Positions 47,581-61,062 of a stretch of DNA of 64,000 bases are shown here, in pieces. A program made the translations under genes and the position numbers. Position 1 is the stretch's first letter. Each line of letters begins with the position of its first letter. Where the stretch lies: NCBI RefSeq assembly GCF_020497125.1, contig NC_059087.1:12681925-12745924 (forward strand), given 5' to 3'. Below the pieces are notes generated by a model. That model did not search any database. It was not told the DNA's origin and saw only the letters and a list, made by a program, of their open reading frames with translations. This DNA is from Mauremys mutica. Its lineage: Eukaryota > Chordata > Testudines > Geoemydidae.

Positions 47581-48384
47581 ATAACTCACACACATGCCCT
47601 TCACTGGAATAACTTGTATCACTGATACAGTGGGGCATAACACTGACTAGAGGGCCCCAATGTTAAAGAGCCCCAAAATATCACTCTGAAAGGCAAAGGA
47701 GAATAAAATGCTTTTCATTCCTGCTTCTTCTGTTGCACTATGAATTTATTTCCCTAACCCCACTGAATGCCTAAACACTTGGTGGAAAAAGAGCCACCAT
47801 GCATCCAACAGAAAAACCCTACCAGCCATTATATTATACTGTTCAGGTTTCTGATCCAAATTACAGATAGGAGCTGGCAACAAAGCAAGTAGAATAAAAA
47901 ATGCTCCCTCTTATAAAGGGTGAGAGGGGGGAAAACCGTTGTTTGTCATCTTGCTCAAAGCAGGCCAGTCCTCTGTCAGAAAAGGGGACGTTTACTATCA
48001 TAAGGAAAATGGGAGAAAAATAAGAGATGAAAAGTTATTGGGAAAAAAAAAAAAAAGAGATGGGTTGTTCCTTCCTTGTGTAAGGCACCAATTCAGGAAA
48101 GCACCAGTAGAGCACTTTCAGCATATGCTTAAGTCCCACTGAAGTCAATGGACTTCAGCGATGCAAGGTCAGAACCTTCCTCTCCAAATATATGACATGG
48201 TTTGAGGCCCAAATTCAGCAAGGCACTTAAATAGGTGCCTGATTTCAAGCATGAGCAATACCATGGAGGTGTTTAAAGTTAGGTATTTGTCTAATCGGGA
48301 CCATAATAAGGTTAAGGGTGAACTGCTTTGGATAATCAAAATTAACCAGAACTCCAAACTTCACCCCAAACTCACACTTGGAGC

Positions 48385-48687
48385 CAGAGGCGGCTCTAAG
48401 AATCCCGCCGCCCCAAGCAGGGCGGCGCGCCGCGGGGCGCTCTCTGGCGGTGCCGGTCCCACGGCTCCGGGGGACCTCTGGCAGACGTGCCTGCAGAGGT
48501 TCCGCTGGTCCCGCGGCTCCGGTGGAGCTTCCGTAGGCACGTCTGCAGGAGGTCCACCCGAGCCGCGGGACCAGCGAACCCTCCGCAGGCATGACTGCGG
48601 AAGGTCCGCCGGAGCCGGCTGCCGCCCTGCCGGCAAAATGCCGCCCCAAGCGTGCGCTTGGCGCGCTGGGGTCTGGAGCCGGCCCTG
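48385..48687. mobile_element. GC-rich hAT element with perfect 8-bp TSD
   Basis: Ends CAGAGGCGGCTCTA and TGGAGCCGGCCCTG form an imperfect inverted repeat; CTTGGAGC flanks it identically (48377-48384, 48688-48695). The 303-bp interior is very GC-rich with repeated CCGCGGCTCC / GGAGCCG-like blocks around GCAGGCATG that fold on each other. Long open frames on both strands (up to 149 codons) come from composition. Confidence 0.8.
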
Positions 48688-50179
48688 CTTGGAGCTTTGA
48701 TTACATTGAAAAAGCCAGGGTAACTTTTGATTTTTATGAGATGCTAGGGCTGGATCCAACCCCCACTGAAGTGAACGGAAAATCTCATTGCCTTCACTGG
48801 GTTAGTTAGGCCCTCAGTGCAGCCAGCCAATTATAGCTGCCTCCTGCACATGTACATCAGAGGGATAAAGATTTCCTATTCCTTCTACTGCGGTTAGTGA
48901 AATTCCACTGGAGTAGTTATAACTAAGCCTAAATGTTTAATGTAGCTTCCACCAATTCCCTATTCCCTGGGATACTCAGTCTGACTTTTAAGTAGCATTC
49001 TCTGATAGATATCCTAACATTTTCATAATCTTATTCTATTACTCCTATAACACCACAGACATTTCCCTTCCCGGTGTCTACACCGCTCAGATATCTGTAG
49101 CTGGCTATCATGTCCCTCTACTTTATAGTTAGGAGGAGGAATTAAGGGCTTATGTCCTGTTGGACATAACTGAATCATACAATATTGCTGTCAGATTCTG
49201 TTCAAATGAGAGATTTGTGAGCACCCTCTCTTGGCCTCCTATACAGCCAGAAATTGTTAGGGAAGATTTAATCAAGAAAGAGAAATGAATTGGATAGAAA
49301 CTGACCAAACAAAACAAGATAATCACTTGACTCCTGCCTGTTATGCTCGCTGTTAAAAGAACCTGGATATTTTTAATTAATATCTACTTTTTAATAATAA
49401 GTTAATACAGCTTCCATTGTCAGTTTGATATGAACTCTTGATTCCAATCCATCCATAGGTCTGCTCAGTTAATCTTTTTATATATATATATTAGATATAT
49501 ATATTTTAAATCTACATGCACACACACACACTATATACATATATATCTTTTCAATTACATTTAAGCTTGTGGCTTTAAAATCTGAGCTATATTAGGTCCT
49601 GAAATATCAGTGTGTCTTATATGAAAATCCACCTGCTGCAAATCACAAATCCAGATGTGCAATAATGCCAGCACAGGATGCTAATGTAAACTGCCAGGAT
49701 TTAGAATGTGCAGTTTTTTCATATCAACGAATCTTACTTGGCAAAAACTTGGATCCGATGTTTGCTTTCTAAGTAAGAACTGTAGGATTTGATTAACTGG
49801 ATCTGACCTTGATTCATCCAGGCTAGTGTCCTGCCTCTTGCTACAGCCAGTACCTGATGCTTAGAGATAGGGGACATATTCCCTACTTCCATAATCATCT
49901 ATATGTAACAAGTGCATGGGGATGGGAGCCTCTAAGAGCTTCATGGAGTTTCTTCGTGATTGTTTCATTGGAGGTGGACAAGGAGCCGTTCTGACTGGGT
50001 TTATCCTGCTAGTAGCTCACCCCGGTAACCCACTAACTGGGAAGATGCAGAGTGCAGGTCTGCATGAAAGCTGACACAGACTCAGCTAGTATTAAGTTTA
50101 CCAAGGATTCCCTGCTGATTTCTAGAGGGACAATGTATGCAGTGTACCACTCCCACCCTTCACACATGTCCTTCAGCTC

Positions 50180-51075
50180 AGAGGCAAGATGTAACGGGGG
50201 GGCACAATTGAAGGGTTTGGGGGTTGTGTGACTGCCCCATATGTTGCCTCTGCCTCCATGCCCTGAAACTCGATCTGTATGTAGACAACATACATTAGCA
50301 ACTACCTCCTCCTCCTGCTTGCTGTCCTGTGGCTGCCCAGCCCCTTGCAGAGCTTGCAGGCCTCCCTCCCAGCCTGAAGGATCCTCAAATCAATTTAGCA
50401 AGTGTTCAAAACAAGACCAACAAAAGGGGCAACACAGTTCGGATGCACAGTCCTCCATGGACCATCAGGGTGAGTGCCACCAGGGTGGGATGGTGGTTGG
50501 GGCTGGATCATCTCAGTTAACAAGAAGTTGGAGAATTATCAGTCACTTTTTCTTAGTGGGGGTGAATATGACACCCTCAAATCGCCTTCTCCTTGATAGA
50601 CACATTGGAGGCGGCTGCTGTTTCAATGCACCCTCAACAGTAGCAGCAAGCACTGAAGCACTCAATAGCAGGATCCGTCCCCCACTTCCCACTCTGCCTC
50701 CCAGACCTGCTCCCCTCACTTCCCTCAGGGCTCTCGTGCTGGATGGGACGCCATCTGAGCTGCCTGACGCTGAGCACGGCATTGCAGGTCCTGACCTTTT
50801 CCCAATCTCAGAGGTGCCCCTGACTCACCCCAGTGGGTGGACTGCAAAGCAGGCAGTGGGAAGCACTGGGACTCCAGCGGCAGGGAAGAAGCAGCAGTCT
50901 CATGTTGGAGGGGAGGGGAACTCAGCCCACAGCCAGCCACCCCGCTGCTTCCTCCGAATCCTCCCTCCCCATGCTGCATGGTAAGTGCCAGCACCGCCAG
51001 GGGGAGCCTCTGCCTCCTTGCTGCTGGAATCCCGGCGAGAGGTGGCCTGAGAAATCTGGGGGGGCATGTGACCCC
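50180..51075. repeat. GC-rich dispersed repeat block
   Basis: From GTAACGGGGGGGCACAATTG to GGGGGGGCATGTGACCCC the sequence is GC-rich and low in stops on both strands, with a 247-codon frame. The GGGGGGGCA edges suggest a repeat whose family I cannot name. It ends where a TA-flanked element begins. Confidence 0.35.
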
Positions 51076-51079
51076 ACTA

Positions 51080-51541
51080 GGGTGACCACCTGTCCCGGAT
51101 TGGGTGGGACAATCCCGAAATGCAGAGTTCAAGTACCAGTCCCGTGCTGAATGACTCCGGGAAAGTCTTTGTCCCTGATTCCCTGCAGCGCTGCTCCAGG
51201 CCTGCCCGGTGGGAGAGGAAGGCTGAGGTGGGCCTTAAGTTAACCCCCCTCACCATGAGGCCCCATCCCCTGGCTCCTCCTCTTTCCCCCAAGGCCCTAC
51301 CGCCTGGCCAGAGTGGTGTGCCCTGGGGGGGTGAGGAGATGGGCTGGGGGCTGCTCTTGGTCCCCCCTGCCTTCTGCCCAGGGCAGGTGGAGGGTTCGGG
51401 TCTCCCCACAGAGACCCGGGGTCCCTGGGCAGCTTTTACCACAGCCCCGCTCCGGCTTCCAGGCTGGCCATGGGGCGGGGCCTCAGAGGAGAGGGGCTGC
51501 TGCGCGTGTTCCACTGTTGCCTTTTGAAAAGGTGGTCATCC
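51080..51541. mobile_element. 462-bp TA-flanked mariner-like MITE, GC-rich core
   Basis: Ends GGGTGACCACCTGTCC and GGTGGTCATCC are inverse (one mismatch over 11 bp), with TA at 51078-51079 and 51542-51543. The termini resemble those at 36237, but the core is GC-rich. Open frames on both strands are shadows of composition. Confidence 0.65.
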
Positions 51542-53049
51542 TAGATCCTGCATGGCCCGCCCACACCATCTCTGCCTCAGCCCCACCCTTCCCAATGCAC
51601 AGATCCCGGACCTGACAGAGAAGCACTAGGGGCATGGTCCAGACACAGCAGGTTAACATCCTGCAGAGGTAACTGATCCCTTTTCATACCTCTGGCTGAG
51701 AAGCGAATGGTGTTTTTCTCCCTTGGCCTGTGGGGATGGAGGGCTTGTTTGGTGTAATGTGGGGCACTGAGGCTGCCCATTTATGGCTGGTTTAGCTGTT
51801 GCTGGAAATGGCGCATAGGACCTAGCACACTTAATTTGTCCATGCTTTCAGGGAGAGCAGGCAGCTCTACTATGGGTTAGACTGACCCAAACTTCACTTG
51901 CCAATTATACCAATGCTGTCTTAGTAACAATCCTCCCTTCCTGGGTAATAGGTATAACCATTTTTGTACTAGCTCAATGCTTCAGCAAAAGTTCCAGCTG
52001 GACCAAACTGTGCTGAATGACAGCAATGCTTTTGAAATGCCAACTGTTATTCACAAGAGTCTGGCAGAGAGGTTATAAACCTAATTTCACATCCAGTGGG
52101 TACACAGGCTGGATGGAAACAGGCCATTATCCCAGAGGTGAAAAGCTGGTGGTTTATCTGAAAATCCATCTTGTTGCATGTCATAAAAACAGACATGCAA
52201 ATGATACCAGTACTAAAAATATCTGAATACTTACGCAAGCTGAAAAACCTGGATATTTTATGGTACCACTCATACTTGCTGTCTGGCCCAAAACCTCAGA
52301 TCTACTATTTGTTTTCTAAATAAAAAGCATAGGATTTGTTGTACTGGTCAATTAACCATTCAGACAGGAATATTCAGTATGTGGGCAAAGAATAATTAGG
52401 CTGTTGTCAAATACCAGTTAGCACACGCGTTTAGACTCGATGAAAGGATTGTAAGTTGTTGCATGCATTAATTTCACTTATCTCTTTATCACATGCTATA
52501 AGGTAGTATTGAGGTTTTTGCTTTATAAAACTGTAAAAAATACATTTGCTCTGAAACTGTAAACCCCATCAGGAGGGATCCTCTCCTGCCATCAGGAAGT
52601 GCTATCAAAACTAAATGGGCCATTGTGGAGCATCATAATACAAAAACTTTGTTAATTGTCCCCTCAGACCATGAAGAGGCTACATGCAAAAGGGCTTGTT
52701 CCATTAGCTTGAATTCTGAAAGACGGAAATAAAAACAGCTGACAAGAAAACATTTAATCACTTTTTCTGTTTGGACTCTCACAGGGCTGGAGCTATGAAA
52801 TAGACACAGAAATTTCCCAGGGTCAACCTGGGTTAACCCTGAAAGACAGTCAGAGCTCAGCTGACCGATTACAACCACCGTCACCTTTTAAAACCATAGT
52901 CTGCAACTCATCTGTGGATATGTGTTTGCTTGCTTTAACCTAGTAATAGCTCATTTCTTTTCTTAGTTAATAAATCCTTGGGTAGTTTACAATAGGATTG
53001 GATATAGGCATTGTCTTTGGTGTAAGATACAAGGTATAAATTGACCTGG

Positions 53050-53270
53050 GGTGAGTGTGCTTTTAAAAAAAAAAAATCCGGGTTCCCGCTGCCTAGCCCT
53101 GTGCGAGGTGTGTTCCAGGTCCCGGCTGCCTGGCTCTGCTCTGTGGAGGGGTCTCTGGGTGGGGGGCACTGGACATATGGGTCTGGGGGGGGGGGGGGTC
53201 ACGGGAGGCGCTGTGATTCCCAACCTGCAGCCCACAATGATAAATAGGTTGAGAACCAATGGTGTATAGC
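53050..53270. repeat. Degraded hAT-like fragment with G-run
   Basis: The right edge ATAAATAGGTTGAGAACCAA resembles a hAT terminus (GGTTGAGAACCA), following CAACCTGCAGCCCACAATG. A 14-base G-run lies near 53186. No matching left end was found. Confidence 0.35.
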
Positions 53271-53410
53271 AACCAACTATCACTAAGTCCAGCTTGCCTG
53301 GATGGCACGATAGACAGTAGCCTTGGACATTCCAGTCTGTGAGCACAATCGGGTACTACAGGTCTGTAAGAGTGGCAAGCTCAGCCCAGATCCAGAGAAT
53401 TCAAAATCTT

Positions 53411-53520
53411 GGGCCATGTCTACACTACCAAGCTTACAGTGGCACAGCTCTACCAGTGCAGATGCATGCAGTTACATGGTAAGACTTATCGTGCTTTTCA
53501 AGTTCACACTTGTTACTGGA
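53411..53520. repeat. Left end of a GTCTACAC-type MITE
   Basis: GGGCCATGTCTACACTACCA resembles the left termini at 13254 and 46981; no right end could be placed. Confidence 0.35.
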
Positions 53521-53799
53521 TAATTAGATTTCTCCAACCAACACATAACCAGCCTGGGATCTGTGCCCTGCTTCCTGACAGTCTGTCCTGAGGTTGGCAC
53601 TTATGGTCATGAACCGCTCCAGGCAGCATGACACCCAAAGTGAGGTCCAGGGATCCCTTGAAGAGTGTCAAAGGACTTAGAGATAGAAACAGGGGCAGAT
53701 TAAATAAGAAGAGCCCAAACTTGAATAGATTCTGATCTAAAATTTTACTGAGGTTAATGTATTTGAAGGAGATTGTGTAAATTCTGAATAATGCACTTC

Positions 53800-54300
53800 C
53801 AGGTTGCTGGAGAAAAACAGGAGAAGACACATGATTGGAGCTGTGGGGAGAAAGGTAATTCTGTTTCATGGAGGATTTCACGGTTTTGAAATTTGGCTTC
53901 ATTATGATTTGGAACCAAAACCAAAATGTGAAATTCTTCATGGAGCGAATAGAGCCCTGTCTCTGGGGAAGTCTGCATGGAGGGCTTCCCCAGAGCCGCA
54001 GACCCTGGAAGCTGCTAAGCAGCTGGGAGCCGGAGCTCCCGGGGCTTTTGGGCTCCCTGTCATCCTGCCTAACAAACTGGAAACTTGGAAGCCCTGGGAG
54101 TACTGGCTGAGCTGGGATTCTCAGACTCTGGCAGCTGTGGCTCATAGGGCCTTCCAGGTGCCTGACTCTCCATCAAACCAGCTAGAAACCTGGAACTCTC
54201 ACTCCCCATCAGCCTGTCAGGCGGTTGGTTGAAGAGCTGGACAGGAAACCAGGCAAGTTCTGAAACCTGCCTGGGTTCTCTCAAAACTTCCTGGAAATTG
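53800..54300. repeat. Repeat with GC-rich CTGGAAGC core
   Basis: AT-rich TTTCATGGAGGATTTCACGG words give way to a GC-rich core with CCTGGAAGCTGC and CTTGGAAGCCCTGG words, mirroring the layout of 30980-31836. A second, more decayed copy of that composite element is likely. Confidence 0.4.
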
Positions 54301-54685
54301 AGCTATCTCCATAAAGTGTTTCAGTTATGACTGAACAACATTGCACCAGAGAATTTCCGAGCCCCATAGTGAAGATGCCAGGAGAAAAACAATTCATAGC
54401 CTGTCTGGCGGCATGAAGCACTTGAAATCTCATGGCAGAGGCCATGCTCATGGCATCTCTGATCCAGTTTTGCACATTCAAGAGGTCCAGACTCTTTGGA
54501 TGCATATCTCGTCTTTGCGTGCTTAACCAAACCTGGGGGCCATTTCCTGTGTTCCTTGCTTTTCCCAAACACCCACTGTGCAGGCTTGGGCTCCTGAACC
54601 CTGAATTGTTTAAGTAATAATAATTTGCGACAAATAAAATATCAATGAATCTGGCCTTGTTTCCCCTCTTTCTTTCCATTAACAC

Positions 54686-54754
54686 CCCGATCCAAAGCCT
54701 ACTGAAGTAGATGAAAAGACTCCCATTGATTTTCAATAGGCTTTCGATCATGCC
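54686..54754. repeat. 70-bp GATCCAAAGCC palindrome
   Basis: CCCGATCCAAAGCCTACTGA mirrors TTTCAATAGGCTTTCGATCA; same family as 47509. Confidence 0.6.
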
Positions 54755-55987
54755 CTAATTGTTGATATAACATTCTATGACTAGGATGATGCCATATAAA
54801 CACCTGAAAACAGACTAAATTTTCACTAATGACTTTCATTAATAATTCTTGTTCAGCAGACTGTTGCAAATATTCACAATTTGCAGTTCATGAGGTGTTT
54901 ATGAATTACAGAAGTCGTGGTATTTCCTATTCCTTGATTTGGATGACACACGTAACTAACAGCACAAACAGTGACTATTACAAATTAATACAAGCTGTAT
55001 CAGTTACTGATGGTACATAACTCACATGATATTGCTTCTATTCCCTGATTGGATGGTTTATCTGACTAAAAATAGCAAAGCCTATTTCAAAATTTGCTGT
55101 TAGAGCTAAATATTCACTTTTCTTGAGCATTTGTGCTATTTAGGTCAAATACTTGAGTGCCTATGCAAAGAAAACACAAAAGAGTCAAGGATACTGTTGA
55201 ATCAAAATTTACTGCTGAATTCAAATAAATAAACTCACTCAATTTTCTTGCATCATTCACCTTAGCTTTGCACTTATATTTCACCCATCACTATTATGGG
55301 CTGCAGAACGAGCCATTTGGGCTTACATAAGACATCCATTAAAGGTCTGTTGCTTTTCACTTAAGAAAAAAAAATGCAAGAGCCCTTACAGAAAGGAGCA
55401 GTTTCCAAATGGAAATGTTAGGGGAGGAGGGAAAGCATCAATAGAGAGCAAGCACAGGATGTTAAACCTTTAGAATATTGCTATACAGGATATGAAAGAA
55501 TCTCTTTTTCTATCTCAATATTGTGCTTTAAAAACAAATCACCTCTCCTGATGCAAATCCTATTCTAGCATTGTTCCATGCTGTTCCTTTCCACTCTCTA
55601 ATGAATGCATTAGGGACATTACTGCGCAATCTAGAAGATCTGAAAGAAGAATTTTCTGTTGTGCTCAGGTATTTATTCTCCATAGTGCCACTTTGTTTCA
55701 GATCACATTTTATCCTTCAGGACAAGGTCTTATCATCTTAAAAGGGAATTACACAGCAGTCCATCAGCCTTAAATCATTTACTTTACACAGGTATGTCTG
55801 TCCTGAGAACCATTCAGAATGAAATGTTTCCAGTCGGAGGCCTGAATGATTTGGGTAAAAGGCAGCATTGAAGTCAGCATTAAGGAGGTCAATACTGGCT
55901 CCATATTCTCCTCAGACTCCTACTAGGCCAAAACAATTCAGAGAAAACAGTCTGTGCAAGCATGCAGACACAGCAGCATATTTACTG

Positions 55988-56165
55988 AGGTGTAGGGCAT
56001 TAGACTGGGAATCAGGACATCTGACTTCTAGGTCAGCTCTGCTACTGAACTGCTGTGTGATCTGGGGCAAGTCACTTCACCTCATCCTGCCTCTGTCTCT
56101 CCTGCCACCTTATTTGTCTGGATTGTCTATACTGAATTTGTAAGCACTTTGAACCGGTGTTCCCT
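55988..56165 (+). mobile_element. MIR-type SINE
   Basis: GGGCATTAGACTGGGAATCA, TGCTACTGAACTGCTGTGTG and TCTGGGGCAAGTCACTTCAC match the MIR head and core; the tail TGTAAGCACTTTGAACC follows. Confidence 0.7.
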
Positions 56166-57489
56166 ATGCATTTTTTTTTAAAACAGCACAATAGGACTTT
56201 AATTTTAGTTGGTGATTCTAGACTACCATAATACCAATACTATTCACTCCCAGAGAGACCACTGAAACTACATAATCCTGCTCTGCCCTTCTAGATCTCC
56301 TTCCAGATGAGGATCTCAAAGCACTTTAAATTTATGAATTTGCCACAGCAGAAGCAGTTTAAGGCCCTCAGTGACATCCATCCACTAGGTAATTCATATA
56401 AATAAGAGGTAGCTACTACTTGTCTATAATTAGACAAGTATAAATTACTGGCTCAGTATCAAGTGTTACTAATGAAGGGATGTTATCCCTCTCTGCCTCA
56501 TATTGTAGTAGTAACAAGATCTTCTCTTTCACCTATGTGTGTTTCGTTAATCAGATCATGTCAAACAGTATCAGTCTATTTTATTTCCAGGATGAACGGG
56601 AAGGAATCGACCTTGGTTACATTATCCAAGTAATAAACACACGAATTGGCTGTCCTGGATACCTGCCCAGTGCAAGAGTGCTATGAGGCACAAAGCCAAA
56701 TGCTTTAACTGCCTGGAGAAGTGTGGGTGGCTGGTATCTGTGCAAACCTGAAGGACTCAATTGCTTTAACAAAATCTCTCTCTTCCATCTTCATAATGGC
56801 TCCTGTCTTATAAGATCACATCATACTAGAACCTCTCCTCCCCACCCCCACCATTCCCACAGTAGGAAGTCTCATCCACCAGCTACATTTCTTCTTTGAT
56901 AAAATTCAGAGGTGTGGGGAAAAAAATGAATTAACCAGTCACATGTAGCTATGCTAATCGTTATTGTTTGATTCTTCACCTTACCCACCCCCATTTGTTT
57001 TATCCATCTCTTGTGTCTAGTCACATGTAATGATCTTTATTCTGTGTGTGAACAAAAGGGCCCAGATACTGTATAGGAATAGCACAAAAAGGCCCAGATT
57101 CCTATTCAGTGAGTGTAGGTGCTATTGTAATATAAATTAATTAAAATAATACTAATAATTTCCAAATAATTACAAAGGTGCAGTTAGGGTTCATTTCTAG
57201 ATATGGTGCTTCCATTTCCCAAACCAGTTCACCACTCTTCAGCAGTGATCCTTTTCAACTTCCTTACAAAATACCACTCTGTCACTTGGTCCAGAATATA
57301 GTGAACTTGGGTAGATGCCGGTCACAGTATGGATAGAGAATGGTTTTGAATTCACTTCTGCAGCAAGTGAAAGTGAAATATTTGGGCAGAGTGACCAACC
57401 ATCTCCATGCACTATAGACTAGGCAGTAACAGTACAGATTGCTTAAATCTTCAGGATTGAATGGAAAACTGCCTATGGGGTACTTTTGT

Positions 57490-57700
57490 GGCCCATATCA
57501 CCATAGCACCACACAATTATTAATCGAGTTTATCTTCACAACATCTCTCTCAAGCAGGGAAGTACTACACCCATTTTACAGATGGGGAACAGAGACATGG
57601 GGTCAATTATACCCAAGATCTTAGGTTTAGCACATCACAGCTGGGAATTAAACCCAGGTATCCCAAGCCCCAGTCCAGTAGCTTAACCCCAACACAAAAC
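57490..57700 (-). mobile_element. MIR-type SINE, minus orientation
   Basis: CCCATTTTACAGATGGGGAA, CTGGGAATTAAACCCAGGTA and CAGTCCAGTAGCTTAACC are the inverse of MIR. The CCCAAGATCTTAGG part is diverged. Confidence 0.6.
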
Positions 57701-59315
57701 TCCCACTCCACCCTCGTCCAGTTCTGTCTAACATACATAATATAGCACATGCCTGATCATCATTCACCTGAATGGCCTTTTCATACAGAGATACCTGTAT
57801 TGCCAAGACATGCACAAAAAGCTCAGCAGCAGAAACAGGGACAAGAGTTTATTCAAACAAAGGCAGTTATAATCTTGGGGAACCTTGTAGGCAACAAAGA
57901 AATTTTAGGAATAAATGAAGGCACCAAATACTTGCAAAAACTGCTCTTTGGTCAGAAATGACAGCTAATATATTGCCTTTCCTTGCCTGGGTGTATTTGC
58001 AAGTCTCTCATTTGAAACATAGGCAGAACTGAACTATTTTGAAGGGAAACTGAGGCACTCATGTCTAACATATCAGAGACCTGGAAAGGATAATGTGGCT
58101 GGGGTTAATAGTTTATATTAATGCAGTTCTGTACTCTGAGCAAACTCCAAGCAATTAGAGTAGCTTTCAATGAAGTTTCTTATACTGCTATAGAACCTAA
58201 ACAACAGATTTTTGTATACTTATTTTTTTTTAAAGGGAAACAGAATTCTTGACAGTTCATATTATTTTTTTAGATAAGCAGCAAGCGAGGTGACAGACCG
58301 GAAAGGAAGGATTGTATTTATATAGCTTGACCAGATTTCAGTTTACATACATCTTCTGTATTAAATATAAAAATCTGATATAAACAGAGGGGAACCTGAA
58401 TTAAAGTCCCCAGTAAAATATCCTGAACATGTTTGTTTTGTATGTTTATGTGAACTGTGTGAATTCCTACTTCACAGAAAAGGCCTGATTCTCAGTTACA
58501 ATTAAATCCCTTTTCCATCTCCGTCAAAACAAAGGGGATTTAAATTGGGCCGATATGGCCCCCTGAGAATACCACCCATGGAGACGGCTTCCCCAACTTG
58601 TGAAGAGCTGGTCTAAGGGCTCTGTTTCCAGCCTCTACCATAGAGGATGCATCAGAGACATGGCTGGAATGCACTGCAATATGGCTATTTTTTTTCCAGG
58701 CTCCAAAGGGAGCATGCAAAGTGTAAGTTAGAGAAGCCCTGCGGTTTCTCCAAGTTAGAGTGGGGGCCCGGCAGGCTCCTCCACAGCTTCAGAACACAAA
58801 GGGGACATATTAAGCCCTCCTCTCAGTCCCTGTCCTAAGTACACGACTAGAGCAACTGAGCACCAGCCCCAAAGATTCTAGATTAGGTTTCCCACAAAGT
58901 ATATTGAAATGCAACCCTGTCAAAATAATAATTATATTAATTAAAAAAAAACAGGCTGATGCTTATTCCTACCACTAAAAAGCTCCTGAACAAATGCAGA
59001 ACTCTCCAGTCAGCAAAACAATAACAGAACAATTGATTTAATACCACACAAGTGAAAGAGCAGACAGAACTTGCAGGCCAAAATGTTAGCACGTGCAACA
59101 AGTCTTCTTCCAGGTGAACATGAGTAATTGAGACTATTGTGGACAACACTCCGATCTATTACACGGTGTTTTCTGTATTTGGACCCATAGAAGCAAGGAA
59201 TTTGAAGGTAAGGCTGTAATGTAACATGCAGTATAGAGTACGTTCTCCAGCCCTCAGATAAAACAAGCTATGTTCTGTTGTCATTAAAAAGGTAGCTATG
59301 GATGTGTCTACCTTA

Positions 59316-59614
59316 GGATATGTCTGCTCTGGAACTAGAGGTGTAATTTCCAGTTCAGGTAGACATACCCATGCTAGCTCTGAGCACTAAAAACAGAAGC
59401 ATAGCCATGGCGGTGCAAGCAGTGGGATGGACTGGCCACCTGAGTAGATACATAGGGTTTCAGACAGGATCAGACTTGGGGTGGCTCCCCCTCCCGCCAC
59501 TTGTGCTGCTGAAGTTACACTGCTATTTTGGTCATGCTAGCTCGATCAGAGCGAGGGTGGGTACTTCTACCTGAGCTGGAAATTACACCTCTAGCTATCG
59601 AGTAGGCATACACT
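59316..59614. mobile_element. TA-flanked foldback MITE
   Basis: GGATATGTCT at the left and AGGCATACACT at the right are imperfect inverses next to TA. Inner arms match better: ACTAGAGGTGTAATTTCCAG mirrors CTGGAAATTACACCTCTAG, and CAGGTAGACATACCCATGCT mirrors GGTGGGTACTTCTACCTGAG. No coding capacity. Confidence 0.65.
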
Positions 59615-60831
59615 TAGGAAAACACCACACAAAGTGAGCCATGGTATCAGGTGGTGGCACTGAATGGTCCCAAGAACATTGGAGATGTGATGCATACAAG
59701 GCAAGGCATGCCTTTCTGTGCCTGAATGGTCCTCCCTGTACTTACATCTCAAACTGCTGTCAAACAAAGCAGGGAGAAAATTCTCCATTTGCAGGATGAT
59801 ACACAGCACCTGATAACCATCTCAGATTCCTGTGATGGATTAGAGACCATTAAATAAATACCATGAACACTTCTGTAGTTTACACTCAGACCTATGACTT
59901 TAAATTAATAGAAGTTGGGTGCCTAACCTGCTTATGTGCTTTTGAAAAATCTCACTGCCAATATGAATCTTTTGATTTCTAAAGAACTTTACAAATCTGG
60001 ATCAAGGTCTAAATCACATTTGAAAAAGGGACTTAAGTGCCTTTGAAAGTGTTACGCCTAATCTCTGTTCTCACTCTGTAACATGGGTATAGTAATGATA
60101 CTTTATACTCACTAGGTCTCTCACTTTTGAGGTTTTATTTACTTGAGCAATAACACTCTTGAAAGATATTATGCAAGGAAGCCACTGCTAGGTGCCTGCC
60201 AATTTAACTCCAGTCTGATAGAGATTTGTGTGTGGGAATTTATTTTGTATTCTCTTAGAGCTGTGTTTTGTTTAAGTCCCTATAGCAAGGGTAGCTGAAC
60301 TACACTGCATTCTGAACAGTTCATTTATTTCCAGAGTTCCTTGTATATCCTTTGCAAAAGGAAACTAAATCTTGTTCCAGCAGAAGAGAAAAGGGTTTCG
60401 TGATAGTTTCATTGTCCATTGGTCTGTGTAACCAAAAACAACCACCATTACCTATTATTTTGTGCAAGAAATCGTCCCTTTTCTCTGTTGAGCTGAATTG
60501 TCAATCTCTCCATGACAACGGAAATAGCATGATTCAGATTTGTTGGCACCATCCGTTTGCTGTGGCAGAGCTGTGAGTCAGTCAAAGGGCAAGCTGCTGC
60601 ATGATCCTTGGTGGTTTACTTTGAAGTCAAAAGCAAAGAAGGTGCATTTGTATGAAAAAAAGACTAAAAAAAATCATTTAGGTTCAGAAAGCCACTTAAC
60701 CTACTCACTTAACTGGAAACCTGACTATTCCAAAACAGTGTGTGTTGGGGACAGGGGCGAGAACACCCACACTTAGATGAAAGAGAGCTCCATTCCATTT
60801 CACAGCTCCTGTGGTCAGGATGACCTTACAG

Positions 60832-61062
60832 CAGGGGTTCTCAAACTGGGGGTCTGGACCTCTCAGAGGGTCGCGAGGTTATTACAGGGGGGGGGGTGTC
60901 ACGAGCTATCAGCCTCCACCCCAAACCCCGCTTTGCCTCCAGCATTTATAATGGTGTTAAATATATAAAAGAGTGTTTTTAATGTATGGGGGGAGGGGAA
61001 ATCACACTCAAAAGGCTTGGTATGTGAAAGAGGTCACCAATACAAAAGTTTGAGAACCTCTG
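60832..61062. mobile_element. hAT MITE, copy 2, perfect 8-bp TSD
   Basis: Ends CAGGGGTTCTCAAACTGGG and AGTTTGAGAACCTCTG, flanked by CCTTACAG on both sides (60824-60831, 61063-61070). The interior closely matches 35949-36168, including TTTGCCTCCAGCATTTATAA, and carries a G-run near 60888. Confidence 0.85.

Noticed and set aside
48245..48809. Cluster of overlapping frames on both strands, CpG-rich, looks like a CpG-island first exon
   Set aside because: The CpG-rich part is exactly bounded by hAT termini and a perfect 8-bp duplication, so it is a transposon and not a promoter.
50241..50984. 247-codon open frame
   Set aside because: Lies in a GC-rich repeat block with open frames on both strands; low-complexity proline/serine-rich translation without a recognised family.
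53513..54145. 210-codon minus-strand open frame
   Set aside because: Spans a composite repeat related to 30980-31836; no domain and no conservation evidence.
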